Shown here: positions 41,520 through 51,311 of the stretch, piece after piece | Numbering within the stretch: position 1 is the stretch's first letter | Layout: each line of letters opens with the position of its first letter | The notes under the pieces: model-generated | The model's input: only the letters and a program-made list of their open reading frames with translations | What the model was told of the DNA's origin: nothing | Databases searched by the model: none | Program-made: the position numbers and the translations under genes | Source: Actinomycetes bacterium | GTDB taxonomy: Bacteria; Actinomycetota; Acidimicrobiia; Acidimicrobiales; Aldehydirespiratoraceae | Assembly: GCA_024276495.1 (NCBI GenBank) | Contig: JAJRXC010000017.1 | Coordinates: forward strand, 34,238 to 98,237 | DNA: 64,000 nt | Direction of reading: 5' to 3'

Positions 41520-42956
41520 GTGGGGACGATCACGATCGTCGGGCTCGGGCCCGCGGACGCCTCGTTGGTCGCCCCGGTCACGAGGACTGCGATCGAGCGT
41601 CATCAGCGCCGCTTCCTGCGCACCGACCGGCATCCCGCGGCCGGGCTGGTCACCGATGCGGTCACCTTCGATGCCGTCTACGAGACGGCCGGGGATTTCG
41701 CCGAGGTCTATCAGACGATCACCGATCGACTCATCGCCGAGGCGGCGAAGGGCGACCTCGTCTACGCGGTGCCGGGATCGCCGCTGGTGTTGGAGCGAAC
41801 GGTGGAGCTGTTGCGGTCCGCGGCGGACGCCGGCCGGGTCGAGCTCGAGATCCTCCCTGCGATGTCGTTTCTCGATGTGGCCTGGTCGCGTCTCGGCATC
41901 GACCCGATCGAGTCGGGCGCGCGGTTGATCGACGGCCACGTGTTCGCCGAGGCGGCAGCGGGTCAGACGGGACCGCTGCTGGTGGCCCACTGTCACTCGC
42001 GTCACGTGTTGTCCGAGATCAAGCTGGCGCTCGACGACGGGCCGACGGTGACGGTGCTGCAGCGGCTCGGGCTCCCCGACGAGAAGGTGTTCACCGTGGC
42101 GTGGGCCGAACTGGACCGGGAGGTCGATGCCGATCATCTGACGACGCTGTGGATCCCGGAGTTGGCAACGCCGGTCGCGGCGGAGTTCGCCCGTTTCGAG
42201 GAGCTCGTCCGGGTGCTTCGGGAGCGGTGCCCGTGGGATCGAAAGCAAACCCACGGCTCGTTGCGCCAGCACCTGTTGGAGGAGACCCACGAGACGCTCG
42301 AGGCGATCGATGCCCGGGCGGATCTCGACGACGGGGAGGTCGACGACGGCCTCGATGCCCATCTCGCCGAGGAGCTGGGCGATCTCCTCTACCAGATCTT
42401 CTTCCATGCCCGTCTGGCGGCCGAACGCGGTTCGTTCACGGTCGCGGACGTGGCCCGGGGGGTTCACGAGAAGCTCGTGGTTCGTCATCCCCACGTGTTC
42501 GGTGAGGTGGTCGCCGACGATGCCGACACGGTTCTCTCCAACTGGGAGGCGATCAAGCGGGAGGAGAAGGGACGCCGGTCGGCGATGGACGGTGTTCCGC
42601 CGGCGTTGCCCGCCCTGTTGTTGGCCCTGAAGGTGCAGAAGCGGGCGGCCGGTGTCGGGTTCGACTGGGACGGAGGGATCGAGGCGGCGCTGGCTGATGT
42701 CGAAGCCGAGCTGGCCGAGGTGCGCGATGATCCGTGCGAACACGAGGTCGGCGATCTGCTCTTCGCTGCGGTGCAGGTTGCCCGCCGGCTCGATCTCGAT
42801 CCGGAGTCGGCGTTGCGGGCGGCGGCCGCCCGGTTCATGAGCCGCTTCCGGGTGGTGGAGGAAGTGGCCGCGGCCGATGGCGTCGCGCTCGAGTCGGCGA
42901 CAGAAGATGAGCTTCGGGCGTTGTGGCGCGAGGCCAAACGGCGCGAGACTGTCTGA
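41520..42956 (+). CDS. mazG: YabN-type fusion: tetrapyrrole methylase-like domain plus MazG pyrophosphohydrolase
   Basis: 478 aa with two parts. Residues 1-220 resemble SAM-dependent tetrapyrrole methylases (TITIVGLGPADASLV, LVYAVPGSPLVLERTV); the C-terminal part is a full MazG NTP pyrophosphohydrolase with CPWDRKQTHGSLRQHLLEET, EELGDLLYQIFFHARLA and a second EHEVGDLLFAAVQVAR helix pair. This matches the YabN fusion of Gram-positive bacteria. It hydrolyses non-canonical or excess NTPs. GTG start 10 bases after the preceding stop. Confidence 0.93.
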   Translation: MGTITIVGLGPADASLVAPVTRTAIERHQRRFLRTDRHPAAGLVTDAVTFDAVYETAGDFAEVYQTITDRLIAEAAKGDLVYAVPGSPLVLERTVELLRSAADAGRVELEILPAMSFLDVAWSRLGIDPIESGARLIDGHVFAEAAAGQTGPLLVAHCHSRHVLSEIKLALDDGPTVTVLQRLGLPDEKVFTVAWAELDREVDADHLTTLWIPELATPVAAEFARFEELVRVLRERCPWDRKQTHGSLRQHLLEETHETLEAIDARADLDDGEVDDGLDAHLAEELGDLLYQIFFHARLAAERGSFTVADVARGVHEKLVVRHPHVFGEVVADDADTVLSNWEAIKREEKGRRSAMDGVPPALPALLLALKVQKRAAGVGFDWDGGIEAALADVEAELAEVRDDPCEHEVGDLLFAAVQVARRLDLDPESALRAAAARFMSRFRVVEEVAAADGVALESATEDELRALWREAKRRETV

Positions 42957-43032
42957 CGGGTCCCTCGGCGGGCGGAGACGTCCCGGCATCGCGCGGTTCG
43001 CGCGAATACATCACGCTGCGCGCGATGACCGG

Positions 43033-44355
<1,323 letters not shown>

Positions 44356-44367
44356 CGGGCCGTCGCC

Positions 44368-44688
44368 ATGGTTGAGAAGACCCCGCCGGTTCGAAGCGGC
44401 CGCGTGGTCCGGACGGTCCTCGTCGCCGCGACGCTCAGCGTCGGCGTGGGACTCGCCGCGATTCCCGTCGGGAACTGGGCCGACCAGCGAGAGGAGCTCG
44501 ACCGGGCTCGCATCCGCCGGGCCGAGCTGCAGGCCGAGATCGCCGAGATCGAAGCCGACATCGAAGGCATCGTGAGCGCCGAAGGGCTCGAGATCGCCGC
44601 TCGTTGCTACGGGATGTTCGTCGAGGTCGGCGAAGAGCTGTACCAGGTCTCGGGCCTCGAAGGTTGTGTGACCGATCCCACTCCCTGA
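44368..44688 (+). CDS. FtsB/DivIC-type septum formation initiator
   Basis: 106 aa, immediately after eno (12 bases), the usual actinobacterial place for this divisome protein. A short basic cytoplasmic N-terminus, one transmembrane helix (VVRTVLVAATLSVGVGLAAIPV), then a coiled coil (QREELDRARIRRAELQAEIA and following) and a short C-terminal globular piece with two Cys. FtsB/DivIC links FtsL and FtsQ during septation. Confidence 0.85.
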   Translation: MVEKTPPVRSGRVVRTVLVAATLSVGVGLAAIPVGNWADQREELDRARIRRAELQAEIAEIEADIEGIVSAEGLEIAARCYGMFVEVGEELYQVSGLEGCVTDPTP

Positions 44689-44757
44689 ACCCGGCGAACG
44701 TCGAGGGTCGGTCCGAGCCGCCGATACCGTGGCCGGAATGCGCAGGGGGCCCCGACG

Positions 44758-45714
44758 ATGACGACGAAGCCGGTCGCGGCCGAGGGGCTCGTTCGCGAGT
44801 TCGGTGAGATCCGCGCGGTCGACGGCATCGATCTCGAGGTCTACACCGGTGAGATCTTCGCCTTTCTGGGCCCCAACGGTGCCGGGAAGTCGACGACCGT
44901 ACGAATGCTGGTCACCCTCCTACGACCGACCGCCGGGGTTGCCCGGGTTGCCGGGTTCGACGTCGTCGCCGAGTCGACCGCGGTACGCCGATCGATCGGC
45001 GTCGCGCTCCAGGACGCGGCGATCGACCCCCTGATGACCGGCAACGAGCTCCTGCACCTGCAGGCGATCCTGCACGGGTTGGGCTCGAAGGCGGCGGATG
45101 CGCGCCGCGGTGAGCTCCTGGCCCGGGTGGGGCTGACCGCGGCCGCCGACCGACGGGTCGGCACCTACTCGGGAGGAATGCGACGCCGGCTCGATCTGGC
45201 CCTCGCCCTCATCCACCGCCCCACGGTGCTGTTCCTCGACGAGCCGACGACCGGCCTCGATCCGACCAGCCGCCAAGCGGTGTGGGAGGAGGTTCGCACC
45301 CTCAACGACGAGGGAACGACCGTCTTCTTGACGACCCAGTACCTGGAGGAAGCCGACCAGCTCGCCGGTCGGATCGCGATCATCGACGACGGTCGGATCG
45401 TGCGCGAGGGCGATCCGGAGACGTTGAAGGACCAGGTCGGCGATCCGACCCTTCGGATCGAGGTGGCCGACGCGGCGATGTGCGACATCGCCGCCGCCGT
45501 TCTGGCCGGGTTCGGCGATGCCCGACCGGCTCGCGCCGGTCGACTCGCCATCGGGCTGCGAGGCGGCGCGGCGAACCTCGCGGCGGTCGTTCGTGCCCTC
45601 GATGATCAGGGCGTGCCGGTGGGTCACGTCGAGCTCGATTCGCCGAGCCTCGACGACGTCTTCGCCGACGCGACCGGCCGGCGGCTCGAGGGAGCGGCGG
45701 TCGACGCCTCGTGA
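44758..45714 (+). CDS. ABC-2 type exporter ATP-binding protein (DrrA-like)
   Basis: 318 aa. Walker A GPNGAGKSTTVRML, signature YSGGMRRRLDLALALIHRP, Walker B VLFLDEPTTGLDP and a DrrA-type C-terminal domain. DrrA-like proteins power ABC-2 exporters of drugs, lipids or glycolipids. It heads a three-gene unit with two permease genes coupled by overlaps. Confidence 0.92.
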   Translation: MTTKPVAAEGLVREFGEIRAVDGIDLEVYTGEIFAFLGPNGAGKSTTVRMLVTLLRPTAGVARVAGFDVVAESTAVRRSIGVALQDAAIDPLMTGNELLHLQAILHGLGSKAADARRGELLARVGLTAAADRRVGTYSGGMRRRLDLALALIHRPTVLFLDEPTTGLDPTSRQAVWEEVRTLNDEGTTVFLTTQYLEEADQLAGRIAIIDDGRIVREGDPETLKDQVGDPTLRIEVADAAMCDIAAAVLAGFGDARPARAGRLAIGLRGGAANLAAVVRALDDQGVPVGHVELDSPSLDDVFADATGRRLEGAAVDAS

Positions 45715-46526
45715 TGGCATCGGCTTCAACCGAGGTCTCCCGGTCGCGTCCACGGGTGGCCATCGAGCAGGTCTGGGCGCTCACCGTTCGTTCGACGCTG
45801 GCGACCTGGCGCAACCCGGCCAACTGGATTCCCGGTGTCGTCTTCCCGCTGGTGTTGGCCGCCGTCTACTCCGCCCAGTTCGCCGACGCCACGAGCCTGC
45901 CGGCGTTTCCCGAAGTCGACTCGTTTCTGCAGTTCGTGCTCCCCGCGTCGATACTCCAGGGCATCGCGTTCAACGCGTCGAACGCGGGCAGCGACATGGC
46001 GACCGACATCGAGACCGGCTTCTTCGACCGGTTGATCGCGAGCCCGGTCGCTCGCCAGTCGATCCTCATCGGGCGACTGGGTGGCGCCGCGGTCGCCGCG
46101 GGGGCCCAGGCGATCATCTTGATGGTCGTGTTCTTGGCGTTCGGTGCGCCGGTGAAGAGCGGCCCGGCCGGTGCCGCGGCGATCGTGGTCATCAGCGTGC
46201 TCATCGCCGTCGCCCTCTCCGGTTTCGGGCTCACGGTCGCGTTGCGCACCGGCAGCGCGGAGGCGACCCAGGCGATGTTCCCGCTCATCTTCGTGGTGAT
46301 CTTCATCTCGTCGGCCTTCTTCCCCGCGGCGCTCATGCGGGGCTGGTACCAGTCGGCGGCGGAGGCGAATCCGTTCACCCTGATCGTCAACCCGACCCGG
46401 GATCTCGTCATCACCGGTTGGAGTTGGGCCGATTTCGGTCAGGCGGTCGGGGTCACCGGGCTCGTTGCCGTGTTCTCGCTGAGCCTGGCCTACCGGGCGT
46501 ACCTGTCGAGGCTGGCGATGGCATGA
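45714..46526 (+). CDS. ABC-2 type exporter permease 1
   Basis: 270 aa with about six hydrophobic segments and the ABC-2 fold (VLPASILQGIAFNASNAGSDMATDIETGFFDRL in parts, then ANPFTLIVNPTRDLVI). The start ATG overlaps the ATPase stop by one base (TGATG); a GTG one codon earlier is an equal choice. Partner of the next permease. Confidence 0.9.
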   Translation: MASASTEVSRSRPRVAIEQVWALTVRSTLATWRNPANWIPGVVFPLVLAAVYSAQFADATSLPAFPEVDSFLQFVLPASILQGIAFNASNAGSDMATDIETGFFDRLIASPVARQSILIGRLGGAAVAAGAQAIILMVVFLAFGAPVKSGPAGAAAIVVISVLIAVALSGFGLTVALRTGSAEATQAMFPLIFVVIFISSAFFPAALMRGWYQSAAEANPFTLIVNPTRDLVITGWSWADFGQAVGVTGLVAVFSLSLAYRAYLSRLAMA

Positions 46527-47308
46527 CCGCCGACAATGTCTACGCCCCGTTCGTTCCGAGCGTCGCCCGGCTGGCCAAGCGCAACCTGGTCCGGCTGCTG
46601 CGGGTTCCGTCGATCCTCGTCCCGATGATCGTCATGCCGCTCTTCTTCGTGATCGCCTTCACCGGAAGCTTCGACGGCATCTCTCGCGTCGAGGGCTTTC
46701 CGACCGACAAGATCATCAACTGGGTCGCGGCGTTCGCCATGTTGCAGGGGGCCTCGTTCGCCGGCGTCGGCACGGCCGGCGCGGTCGCCAACGATCTCGA
46801 CAACGGTTTCATCGACCGATTGTTGGTGAGTCCGATCCGTCGGAGCGTCATCCTCATTGCGCCGCTGGTCTACACGGTGGTTCGGGCGATGGTGCCGATC
46901 ACGGCCGTCCTCGTCGCGGCCGCACTGAAGGACGCCGATTTCCCCGGCGGGGTGACGGGGGTTCTCGTCGCCTATGTCGGCGGCCTCGGCGGCGCCCTGG
47001 TCATCGGGGCGTTCGGCCTCGGGGTGGTGCTGCGACTGGGCGACATCAAGGCGGTGACGCTCGTCCAGATGGTGTCGTTCCTGTTGATGTTCCCGTCGAT
47101 CGGTCAGGTGCCGATCGCGTTGCTCGATGGTTGGATGAACGCGGCGGCGCGGGTGAATCCCGTGACCAACGTGTTGCGCATGACCCGCCAGGGATTCCTC
47201 GGTGAGGTCACGTGGGCCGACACGTGGCCGGGGCTCCTGGTGATCGTCGTCGGGTTCGCCCTGTTCATGTCGTGGGCCCGTTACGAGCTCGAGCGCCGCA
47301 ATCCCTGA
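46523..47308 (+). CDS. ABC-2 type exporter permease 2
   Basis: 261 aa, similar in layout to permease 1 (AVANDLDNGFIDRLLVSPI, VNPVTNVLRMTRQGFLG), so the exporter is probably a heterodimer of related permeases with one ATPase type. ATG overlaps the preceding stop as ATGA. Confidence 0.9.
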   Translation: MTADNVYAPFVPSVARLAKRNLVRLLRVPSILVPMIVMPLFFVIAFTGSFDGISRVEGFPTDKIINWVAAFAMLQGASFAGVGTAGAVANDLDNGFIDRLLVSPIRRSVILIAPLVYTVVRAMVPITAVLVAAALKDADFPGGVTGVLVAYVGGLGGALVIGAFGLGVVLRLGDIKAVTLVQMVSFLLMFPSIGQVPIALLDGWMNAAARVNPVTNVLRMTRQGFLGEVTWADTWPGLLVIVVGFALFMSWARYELERRNP

Positions 47309-47336
47309 TCGGTGCGCCCCGCCGCCGGGTGCCGGG

Positions 47337-47795
47337 TCAGTCCATCGGAACGGGCCGCGCCTCGACCGGGGTGGTGGTCACGACGCTGGTGATGGTGTCG
47401 CCGTACTCCCAGAACTGTTCGACGATCTCGTTGAGGTGTTCCATGTCGCGAACCCGCACCCGCATGACGTGGCTCTCACTTCCGGTCACCCGGTGGCATT
47501 CGACGACTTCGGGCATGGCCTTGGCCAGCTCGTCGATGCCCGCGGCTCGGGGTCCGACCGAGTGGACCCGAACGACGACGAGCATCGGGAAACCGAAGGC
47601 GCGCGGGTCGATCACGGCCTGGTAGCCGGTGATGATGCCGTCTCGTTCCAGCCGGCGGACGCGTTCGGTGACGGCGGGGGCCGACAGTCCGACCCGGTCG
47701 CCGAGCTCGCGAAAGCTCACCCGGCCGTCGGTGGCGAGCTCGCGTAGGATCCGGCGACTGATCGGATCGATGGTGTACACATCGGATCTGGGCAT
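47337..47795 (-). CDS. Lrp/AsnC family transcriptional regulator
   Basis: 152 aa. N-terminal winged helix (DPISRRILRELATDGRVSFRELGDRVGLSAPAVTERVRRLE, here cited as residues 9-50) and C-terminal RAM/ligand domain (FPMLVVVRVHSVGPRA, EVVECHRVTGSESHVMRVRV). Such regulators respond to amino acids and usually bind their own promoter. It diverges from the 58-aa gene across a 114-base region with repeated GAATC elements. Confidence 0.92.
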   Translation of the reverse strand: MPRSDVYTIDPISRRILRELATDGRVSFRELGDRVGLSAPAVTERVRRLERDGIITGYQAVIDPRAFGFPMLVVVRVHSVGPRAAGIDELAKAMPEVVECHRVTGSESHVMRVRVRDMEHLNEIVEQFWEYGDTITSVVTTTPVEARPVPMD

Positions 47796-47801
47796 GGGCC
47801 G

Positions 47802-47807
47802 ATGATA
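47802..47807 (-). promoter_or_regulatory. TATCAT -10 box, leaderless type, for the Lrp regulator
   Basis: TATCAT is 6 bases from the ATG at 47795 on the minus strand. Confidence 0.5.
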
Positions 47808-47815
47808 TCACGGCA

Positions 47816-47880
47816 GAATCGAAAGATTCCCATTGAATCCGTCGCGATCAGGCGGTTTGACCCGGAAGAACCATCGAATC
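47816..47880. promoter_or_regulatory. Cluster of GAATC/GATTC elements, candidate Lrp-binding region
   Basis: GAATC occurs at 47816-47820, 47835-47839 and 47876-47880, and its inverse GATTC at 47825-47829 (a GAATC-gaaa-GATTC inverted pair). The stretch is A/T-richer than its surroundings and lies directly between the divergent Lrp gene and the 58-aa gene. Confidence 0.4.
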
Positions 47881-47884
47881 GAAG

Positions 47885-47900
47885 GTACGCGATCCCGTAC
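47885..47900. promoter_or_regulatory. Inverted repeat GTACG-n6-CGTAC at the promoter of the 58-aa gene
   Basis: Perfect 5-bp arms with a 6-base spacer; the right arm overlaps the TACGCT -10 box at 47898-47903. Confidence 0.35.
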
Positions 47901-47903
47901 GCT
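47898..47903 (+). promoter_or_regulatory. TACGCT -10 box, leaderless type, for the 58-aa gene
   Basis: TACGCT is 6 bases from the ATG at 47910. Confidence 0.45.
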
Positions 47904-47909
47904 GTCGGC

Positions 47910-48086
47910 ATGGACGACATCACCTCCACCGACTCCTTCGACACCCGATTCGCCGACCTCGTCGCCCGCTGGATCTCCCACGAGGACCTGCGCCGCGCCC
48001 GGCCGGAGATCGCCGATCTGGCCCAGAGCCGCTTCGCCCTCGAAGATGCCCGCTCACGAATCCGGGAGCTCGTCACTGCGGCGTAG
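47910..48086 (+). CDS. Small hypothetical protein, 58 aa
   Basis: Acidic, predicted all-helical peptide (SFDTRFADLVARWISHEDL, LAQSRFALEDARSRIRELV) with no Cys, signal peptide or membrane segment. No family recognised. Its start is supported by the TACGCT box 6 bases upstream, and its position opposite the Lrp gene and before the XdhC pair suggests Lrp control. Confidence 0.6.
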   Translation: MDDITSTDSFDTRFADLVARWISHEDLRRARPEIADLAQSRFALEDARSRIRELVTAA

Positions 48087-48112
48087 CCCGTTCCAGCGGG
48101 CATGCTGGAGCG

Positions 48113-48427
48113 ATGAAGGAACTCTTCGACGATCTCGATCGCTGGCGGGCCGCCGGCACCCGGGTGGCGATCGCCCGGGTTGTCGACCTCGAAGGGTCCG
48201 GTCCCCGACTTCCCGGCGCCGCGATGGCGGTCACCGAGGACGGTGAGGTCGCCGGCTCGGTGTCGGGGGGTTGTGTCGAAGGCGCGGTGGTGGTCGAGGC
48301 GTTGGACGTCCTCACGACCGGCGATCGGCGCATCGTCACCTTCGGCTACAGCGACGACGAGGCGTTCGCGGTCGGGCTGACCTGCGGCGGCACCCTTCAC
48401 CTCTACATCGAGCCACTCGACTGGTGA
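48113..48427 (+). CDS. XdhC/CoxI-domain protein (short, single domain)
   Basis: 104 aa containing only the XdhC_CoxI domain: VAIARVVDLEGSGPRLPGAAMAV, SVSGGCVEGAVVVEAL, GLTCGGTLHLYIEPL. In classic XdhC this domain is fused to a Rossmann domain; here that part is on the next gene, coupled by a GTGA overlap. XdhC proteins guide sulfurated molybdenum cofactor into xanthine-dehydrogenase-type enzymes. The conserved GGCVEG and CGG motifs are intact. Confidence 0.88.
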   Translation: MKELFDDLDRWRAAGTRVAIARVVDLEGSGPRLPGAAMAVTEDGEVAGSVSGGCVEGAVVVEALDVLTTGDRRIVTFGYSDDEAFAVGLTCGGTLHLYIEPLDW

Positions 48428-49224
48428 CATCGATGGGGAGCGGAACGATCTACGAGTCGTTGAGAACCGCCGTCGCGGCGGAGGAACCCGTCGCGTTGGC
48501 CACGGTGATCGAGGGTCCCGGTCGGGGAGCGAAGCTGCTGGTCCGCCCGGCCGGTCCATCCGAGGGCACGATGGGCAACGACGACCTCGACCGTGTCGTT
48601 GCCCGCGACGCGCTGGGGGAGCTGGCGGCCGGGCGATCCGGGATTCGTCACTACGGCGAGCACGGAGAAGCCCGGGAGGGTGTGGTCTCGGTCTTCATCG
48701 AGAGCTTCGCGGCGCCACCTCGCATGCTCATCTTCGGCGCGGTCGACTTCACCGCCGCCCTGGCCCGGGTCGCGAAGATCCTGGGCTACCGGGTGACGGT
48801 CTGCGACGCCCGGGAGGTGTTCGCGACGCCGGCCCGGTTCCCGATGGCCGACGAGGTCGTGGTCGACTGGCCCGACCGGCTGCTCGACCGGGTTGGATCC
48901 GAGCTCGGGCCTCGCGATGCCGTGTGCGTGTTGACCCACGACGCGAAGTTCGACGTCCCCGCGGTCACCGCGGCGTTGGCCACCGAGGTGGGCTACATCG
49001 GCGTGATGGGCAGTCGACGCACCCACGACGACCGCACGAAGCGACTGGCCGAAGCGGGCGTGGATCAAGCCGGGTTCGATCGGTTGTTGTCACCGATCGG
49101 CCTCGACATCGGGGCGCGTACGCCCGAGGAGACCGCCGTGTCGATCGTCGCGGAGATCATCGGCCGTCGCACCGGTCGGGGTGCGCGGGCGTTGCGCGAC
49201 GTCGACGGACCGATCCACGACTGA
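48424..49224 (+). CDS. XdhC family protein (Rossmann-containing partner)
   Basis: 266 aa. The N-terminal half is a second, degenerate XdhC_CoxI-like domain (VALATVIEGPGRGAKLLVRP); the C-terminal half is the XdhC Rossmann domain (PRMLIFGAVDFTAALARVAKILGYRVTVCDAR in part, VCVLTHDAKFDVPAVTAAL, YIGVMGSRRTHDDR, IGLDIGARTPEETAVSI). GTG overlaps the previous stop, so the two XdhC parts are made together. Confidence 0.88.
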   Translation: MTSMGSGTIYESLRTAVAAEEPVALATVIEGPGRGAKLLVRPAGPSEGTMGNDDLDRVVARDALGELAAGRSGIRHYGEHGEAREGVVSVFIESFAAPPRMLIFGAVDFTAALARVAKILGYRVTVCDAREVFATPARFPMADEVVVDWPDRLLDRVGSELGPRDAVCVLTHDAKFDVPAVTAALATEVGYIGVMGSRRTHDDRTKRLAEAGVDQAGFDRLLSPIGLDIGARTPEETAVSIVAEIIGRRTGRGARALRDVDGPIHD

Positions 49225-49258
49225 CGCGCGGCACCGCGCGGAAGCGAGCGACGGCGGG

Positions 49259-49948
49259 TCAGGCCTTTGGGAGCGCGACGAACGCGATGCTCACATAGTG
49301 CAGGGTGGCGCCGCCGATCACGAGCAGATGGAAGATCTCGTGGTAGCCGAACGTGCGGGGCCACGGGTCGGGTCGACGAAAGGCGTAGATGGCGGCGCCG
49401 AAGGTGTAGAGCAGCCCGCCGACGGCGACGAGCGTGAAGCCGGCCACCCCGAGCGAACGCCACATGTCGAACGTGACGAACACGGCAACCCAGCCGACGG
49501 CCACGTAGGGAGCGGCAGCGAGCGGCTTCGGGGCGTGCGGCCACAGGTTGCGGATGCCGATCCCGATCAGGGCACCGAACCAGACGACGACCAGGACGAC
49601 CCGGGCGACGCCGGCGGACAACGCGAAGACCGCGATCGGGGTGTAGGTGCCGGCGATGGCGACGAAGATCATCGAGTGATCGAGTCGCCTCATCCGGTTT
49701 CGGGCGGCCGGACTCCAATCGACCCGGTGATACAGGGCGCTGATGCCGAAGAGGGCGGCGATCGCCATGACGTAGAGGGCGGTGACGAAACGGGCGGCGA
49801 TGCCGGGGGTGGCGACGATCATCATCGGGGCGAGTGTCACGGCGACGACGAAGGCGTATTCGTGGGAACGGCCCCGCAGCCGCGGCTTCACCGGGTCGGT
49901 GTCGGTCGTGGTCGGAGGGTGCGAATCGATGGTGGGGGAGACCGTCAT
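49259..49948 (-). CDS. TrhA/hemolysin III family membrane protein
   Basis: 229 aa with seven predicted membrane segments and the family signatures SALYHRVDWSP, RRLDHSMIFVAIAGTYTPIA and FGYHEIFHLLVIGGATLHYV, whose His/Asp/Ser residues match the PAQR-type metal site. Members affect membrane fluidity or lipid energetics; hemolysis is not implied. ATG at the start of MTVSPTIDS is preferred to an upstream extension. Convergent with the XdhC partner. Confidence 0.9.
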   Translation of the reverse strand: MTVSPTIDSHPPTTTDTDPVKPRLRGRSHEYAFVVAVTLAPMMIVATPGIAARFVTALYVMAIAALFGISALYHRVDWSPAARNRMRRLDHSMIFVAIAGTYTPIAVFALSAGVARVVLVVVWFGALIGIGIRNLWPHAPKPLAAAPYVAVGWVAVFVTFDMWRSLGVAGFTLVAVGGLLYTFGAAIYAFRRPDPWPRTFGYHEIFHLLVIGGATLHYVSIAFVALPKA

Positions 49949-49983
49949 GGCTTCAGCCTGCCACGCGGCAGGCAGAAACGGTC

Positions 49984-49989
49984 TACTGT
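49984..49989 (+). promoter_or_regulatory. TACTGT -10 box, leaderless type, for the maleylpyruvate-isomerase-like gene
   Basis: TACTGT is 5 bases from the ATG at 49995. Confidence 0.4.
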
Positions 49990-49994
49990 GGCGC

Positions 49995-50645
49995 ATGGAT
50001 TCCGACAAGATGTGGGAGCTCGTGCGGGCCGAGCGGCTCGGCCTCGTCGAACTTCTCGAGTCGCTCGACGAGGAGCAGTGGCAGGTTCCCAGCCTGTGCG
50101 CGGCGTGGACGATCCGTGAGGTCGTCGGTCATCTCCTCACCGGCCCGACCATCGGGACGTTCACGTTCATGCGTACGTTCTTTCGCAGCGGGCGTGATTT
50201 CGACGTCACGTTGGACACGCTGGCCCGGCGTTGTGCCGAGCCCGACCCCGCCGAGATGGTCGCCCGGCTGCGATCGGTGGCCGACGATCGCTGGACCCCT
50301 CCGGGTTCCGGTCCCGAGGCGCCGCTCACCGACCTGATCGTGCACGGCCAGGACATCCGGCGTCCGCTGGGAATCGATCGGAAGATCCCCGAGGCGGCGC
50401 TCGAGATGATCCTCACCAAGACGATCGAACCGCGCAAGCGGTCGGTGGTCCCGGCCGGCCGCTTCGACAACCTCCGGTTCGAGGCGACCGACCTCGATTG
50501 GAGTGGTGGGCCGCCCGATGGCGACCTGCTGCGGGGTCCGGCCGAGTCGTTGATGTTGGCGGTCTGGGGCCGGCCGGCCGGGCTCGACGATCTCGAAGGA
50601 CCCGGCGTCGATTCGCTTCTGCGTCGACTTCTCGCCGAGAGCTGA
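49995..50645 (+). CDS. Maleylpyruvate isomerase family, mycothiol-dependent-type DinB-fold protein
   Basis: 216 aa. DinB-like four-helix bundle with metal-binding His residues in IREVVGHLLTGP and LIVHGQDIRRPLG, and the N-terminal pattern LLESLDEEQWQVPSLCAAWT typical of the TIGR03083 family. Such actinobacterial proteins are predicted to use mycothiol. Substrate unknown. Confidence 0.82.
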   Translation: MDSDKMWELVRAERLGLVELLESLDEEQWQVPSLCAAWTIREVVGHLLTGPTIGTFTFMRTFFRSGRDFDVTLDTLARRCAEPDPAEMVARLRSVADDRWTPPGSGPEAPLTDLIVHGQDIRRPLGIDRKIPEAALEMILTKTIEPRKRSVVPAGRFDNLRFEATDLDWSGGPPDGDLLRGPAESLMLAVWGRPAGLDDLEGPGVDSLLRRLLAES

Positions 50646-50648
50646 GCC

Positions 50649-50679
50649 CTCCCGTGGGGCGCAGGCATCACCACGGGAG
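50649..50679. terminator. Bidirectional hairpin between convergent genes
   Basis: Perfect 9-bp arms (ctcccgtgg/ccacgggag) with a 13-base loop lie in the 57-base gap between the convergent isomerase-like and DUF6941-like genes. No T tract, so a terminator role rests on position and stem strength. Confidence 0.5.
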
Positions 50680-50702
50680 TGGACCGCCACGGCGGCCGAC
50701 GC

Positions 50703-51239
50703 TCAGTCGAGCCCGGGAAGGCGGCCGGGATCGTCGGGTCCGGCGGCCGGAGGTGGGGGAGTGGGAGGCGCCCCGGGCGGCGCGGCGCGCACATGGAAGC
50801 TCTGACGCCAGTCGACCTGCGTGGCACCGTCGATCGACAGCTGCCAGGTGTAGCTCCTGCCCGGGGTCACCGGGATCGCGGGGAAGTTGATGGCGAGTGG
50901 CACCGACAGCGGCGTGCCCGGCTTCAGTCCCGCGGGTCGGCCGGCTTCGAACCGGCCGTGCACGACCAATGGTTTGTCGCGCACCATGAGCGGGTGTCCG
51001 TCTTCGTCGAGGAGGTCGATTCGCCAGAGGTGGGGCACGTTGGCCCGGTCCCAGGGGACCTCGATTCGGATGGCGACACCCATCGGCTGTGGTCGGGGGC
51101 CGATCGCGGTGATGCCGCCGCCGAGGATGAACAACTTGCCGTCGGCGACCTGGGCGGAGTCGGCGAGGAGCAGCGTGACCCGCACGGTCGGCGGCCGGTT
51201 CGGCGTCACCGGCTCGGTCAGGTCGTCTGCGGGGTCCAT
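50703..51239 (-). CDS. DUF6941-like hypothetical protein
   Basis: 178 aa, mostly beta. The segment TLLLADSAQVADGKLFILGGG followed by a PWDRANVPHLWRIDLLDEDG stretch resembles DUF6941 proteins (recalled, not searched). The C-terminal 30 residues are Pro/Gly/Ala-rich. The ATG is fixed by a TAGGGT box 7 bases upstream, which excludes the GTG three codons earlier. Confidence 0.65.
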   Translation of the reverse strand: MDPADDLTEPVTPNRPPTVRVTLLLADSAQVADGKLFILGGGITAIGPRPQPMGVAIRIEVPWDRANVPHLWRIDLLDEDGHPLMVRDKPLVVHGRFEAGRPAGLKPGTPLSVPLAINFPAIPVTPGRSYTWQLSIDGATQVDWRQSFHVRAAPPGAPPTPPPPAAGPDDPGRLPGLD

Positions 51240-51246
51240 CGAGGGC

Positions 51247-51252
51247 ACCCTA
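51247..51252 (-). promoter_or_regulatory. TAGGGT -10 box, leaderless type, for the DUF6941-like gene
   Basis: TAGGGT is 7 bases from the ATG at 51239 on the minus strand. Confidence 0.5.
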
Positions 51253-51311
51253 CGCCGTTCGTCCCCCGATCACGGCGTTGCAGCGGCGGTCCGCCCCGCC
51301 AGACTGGGGCA

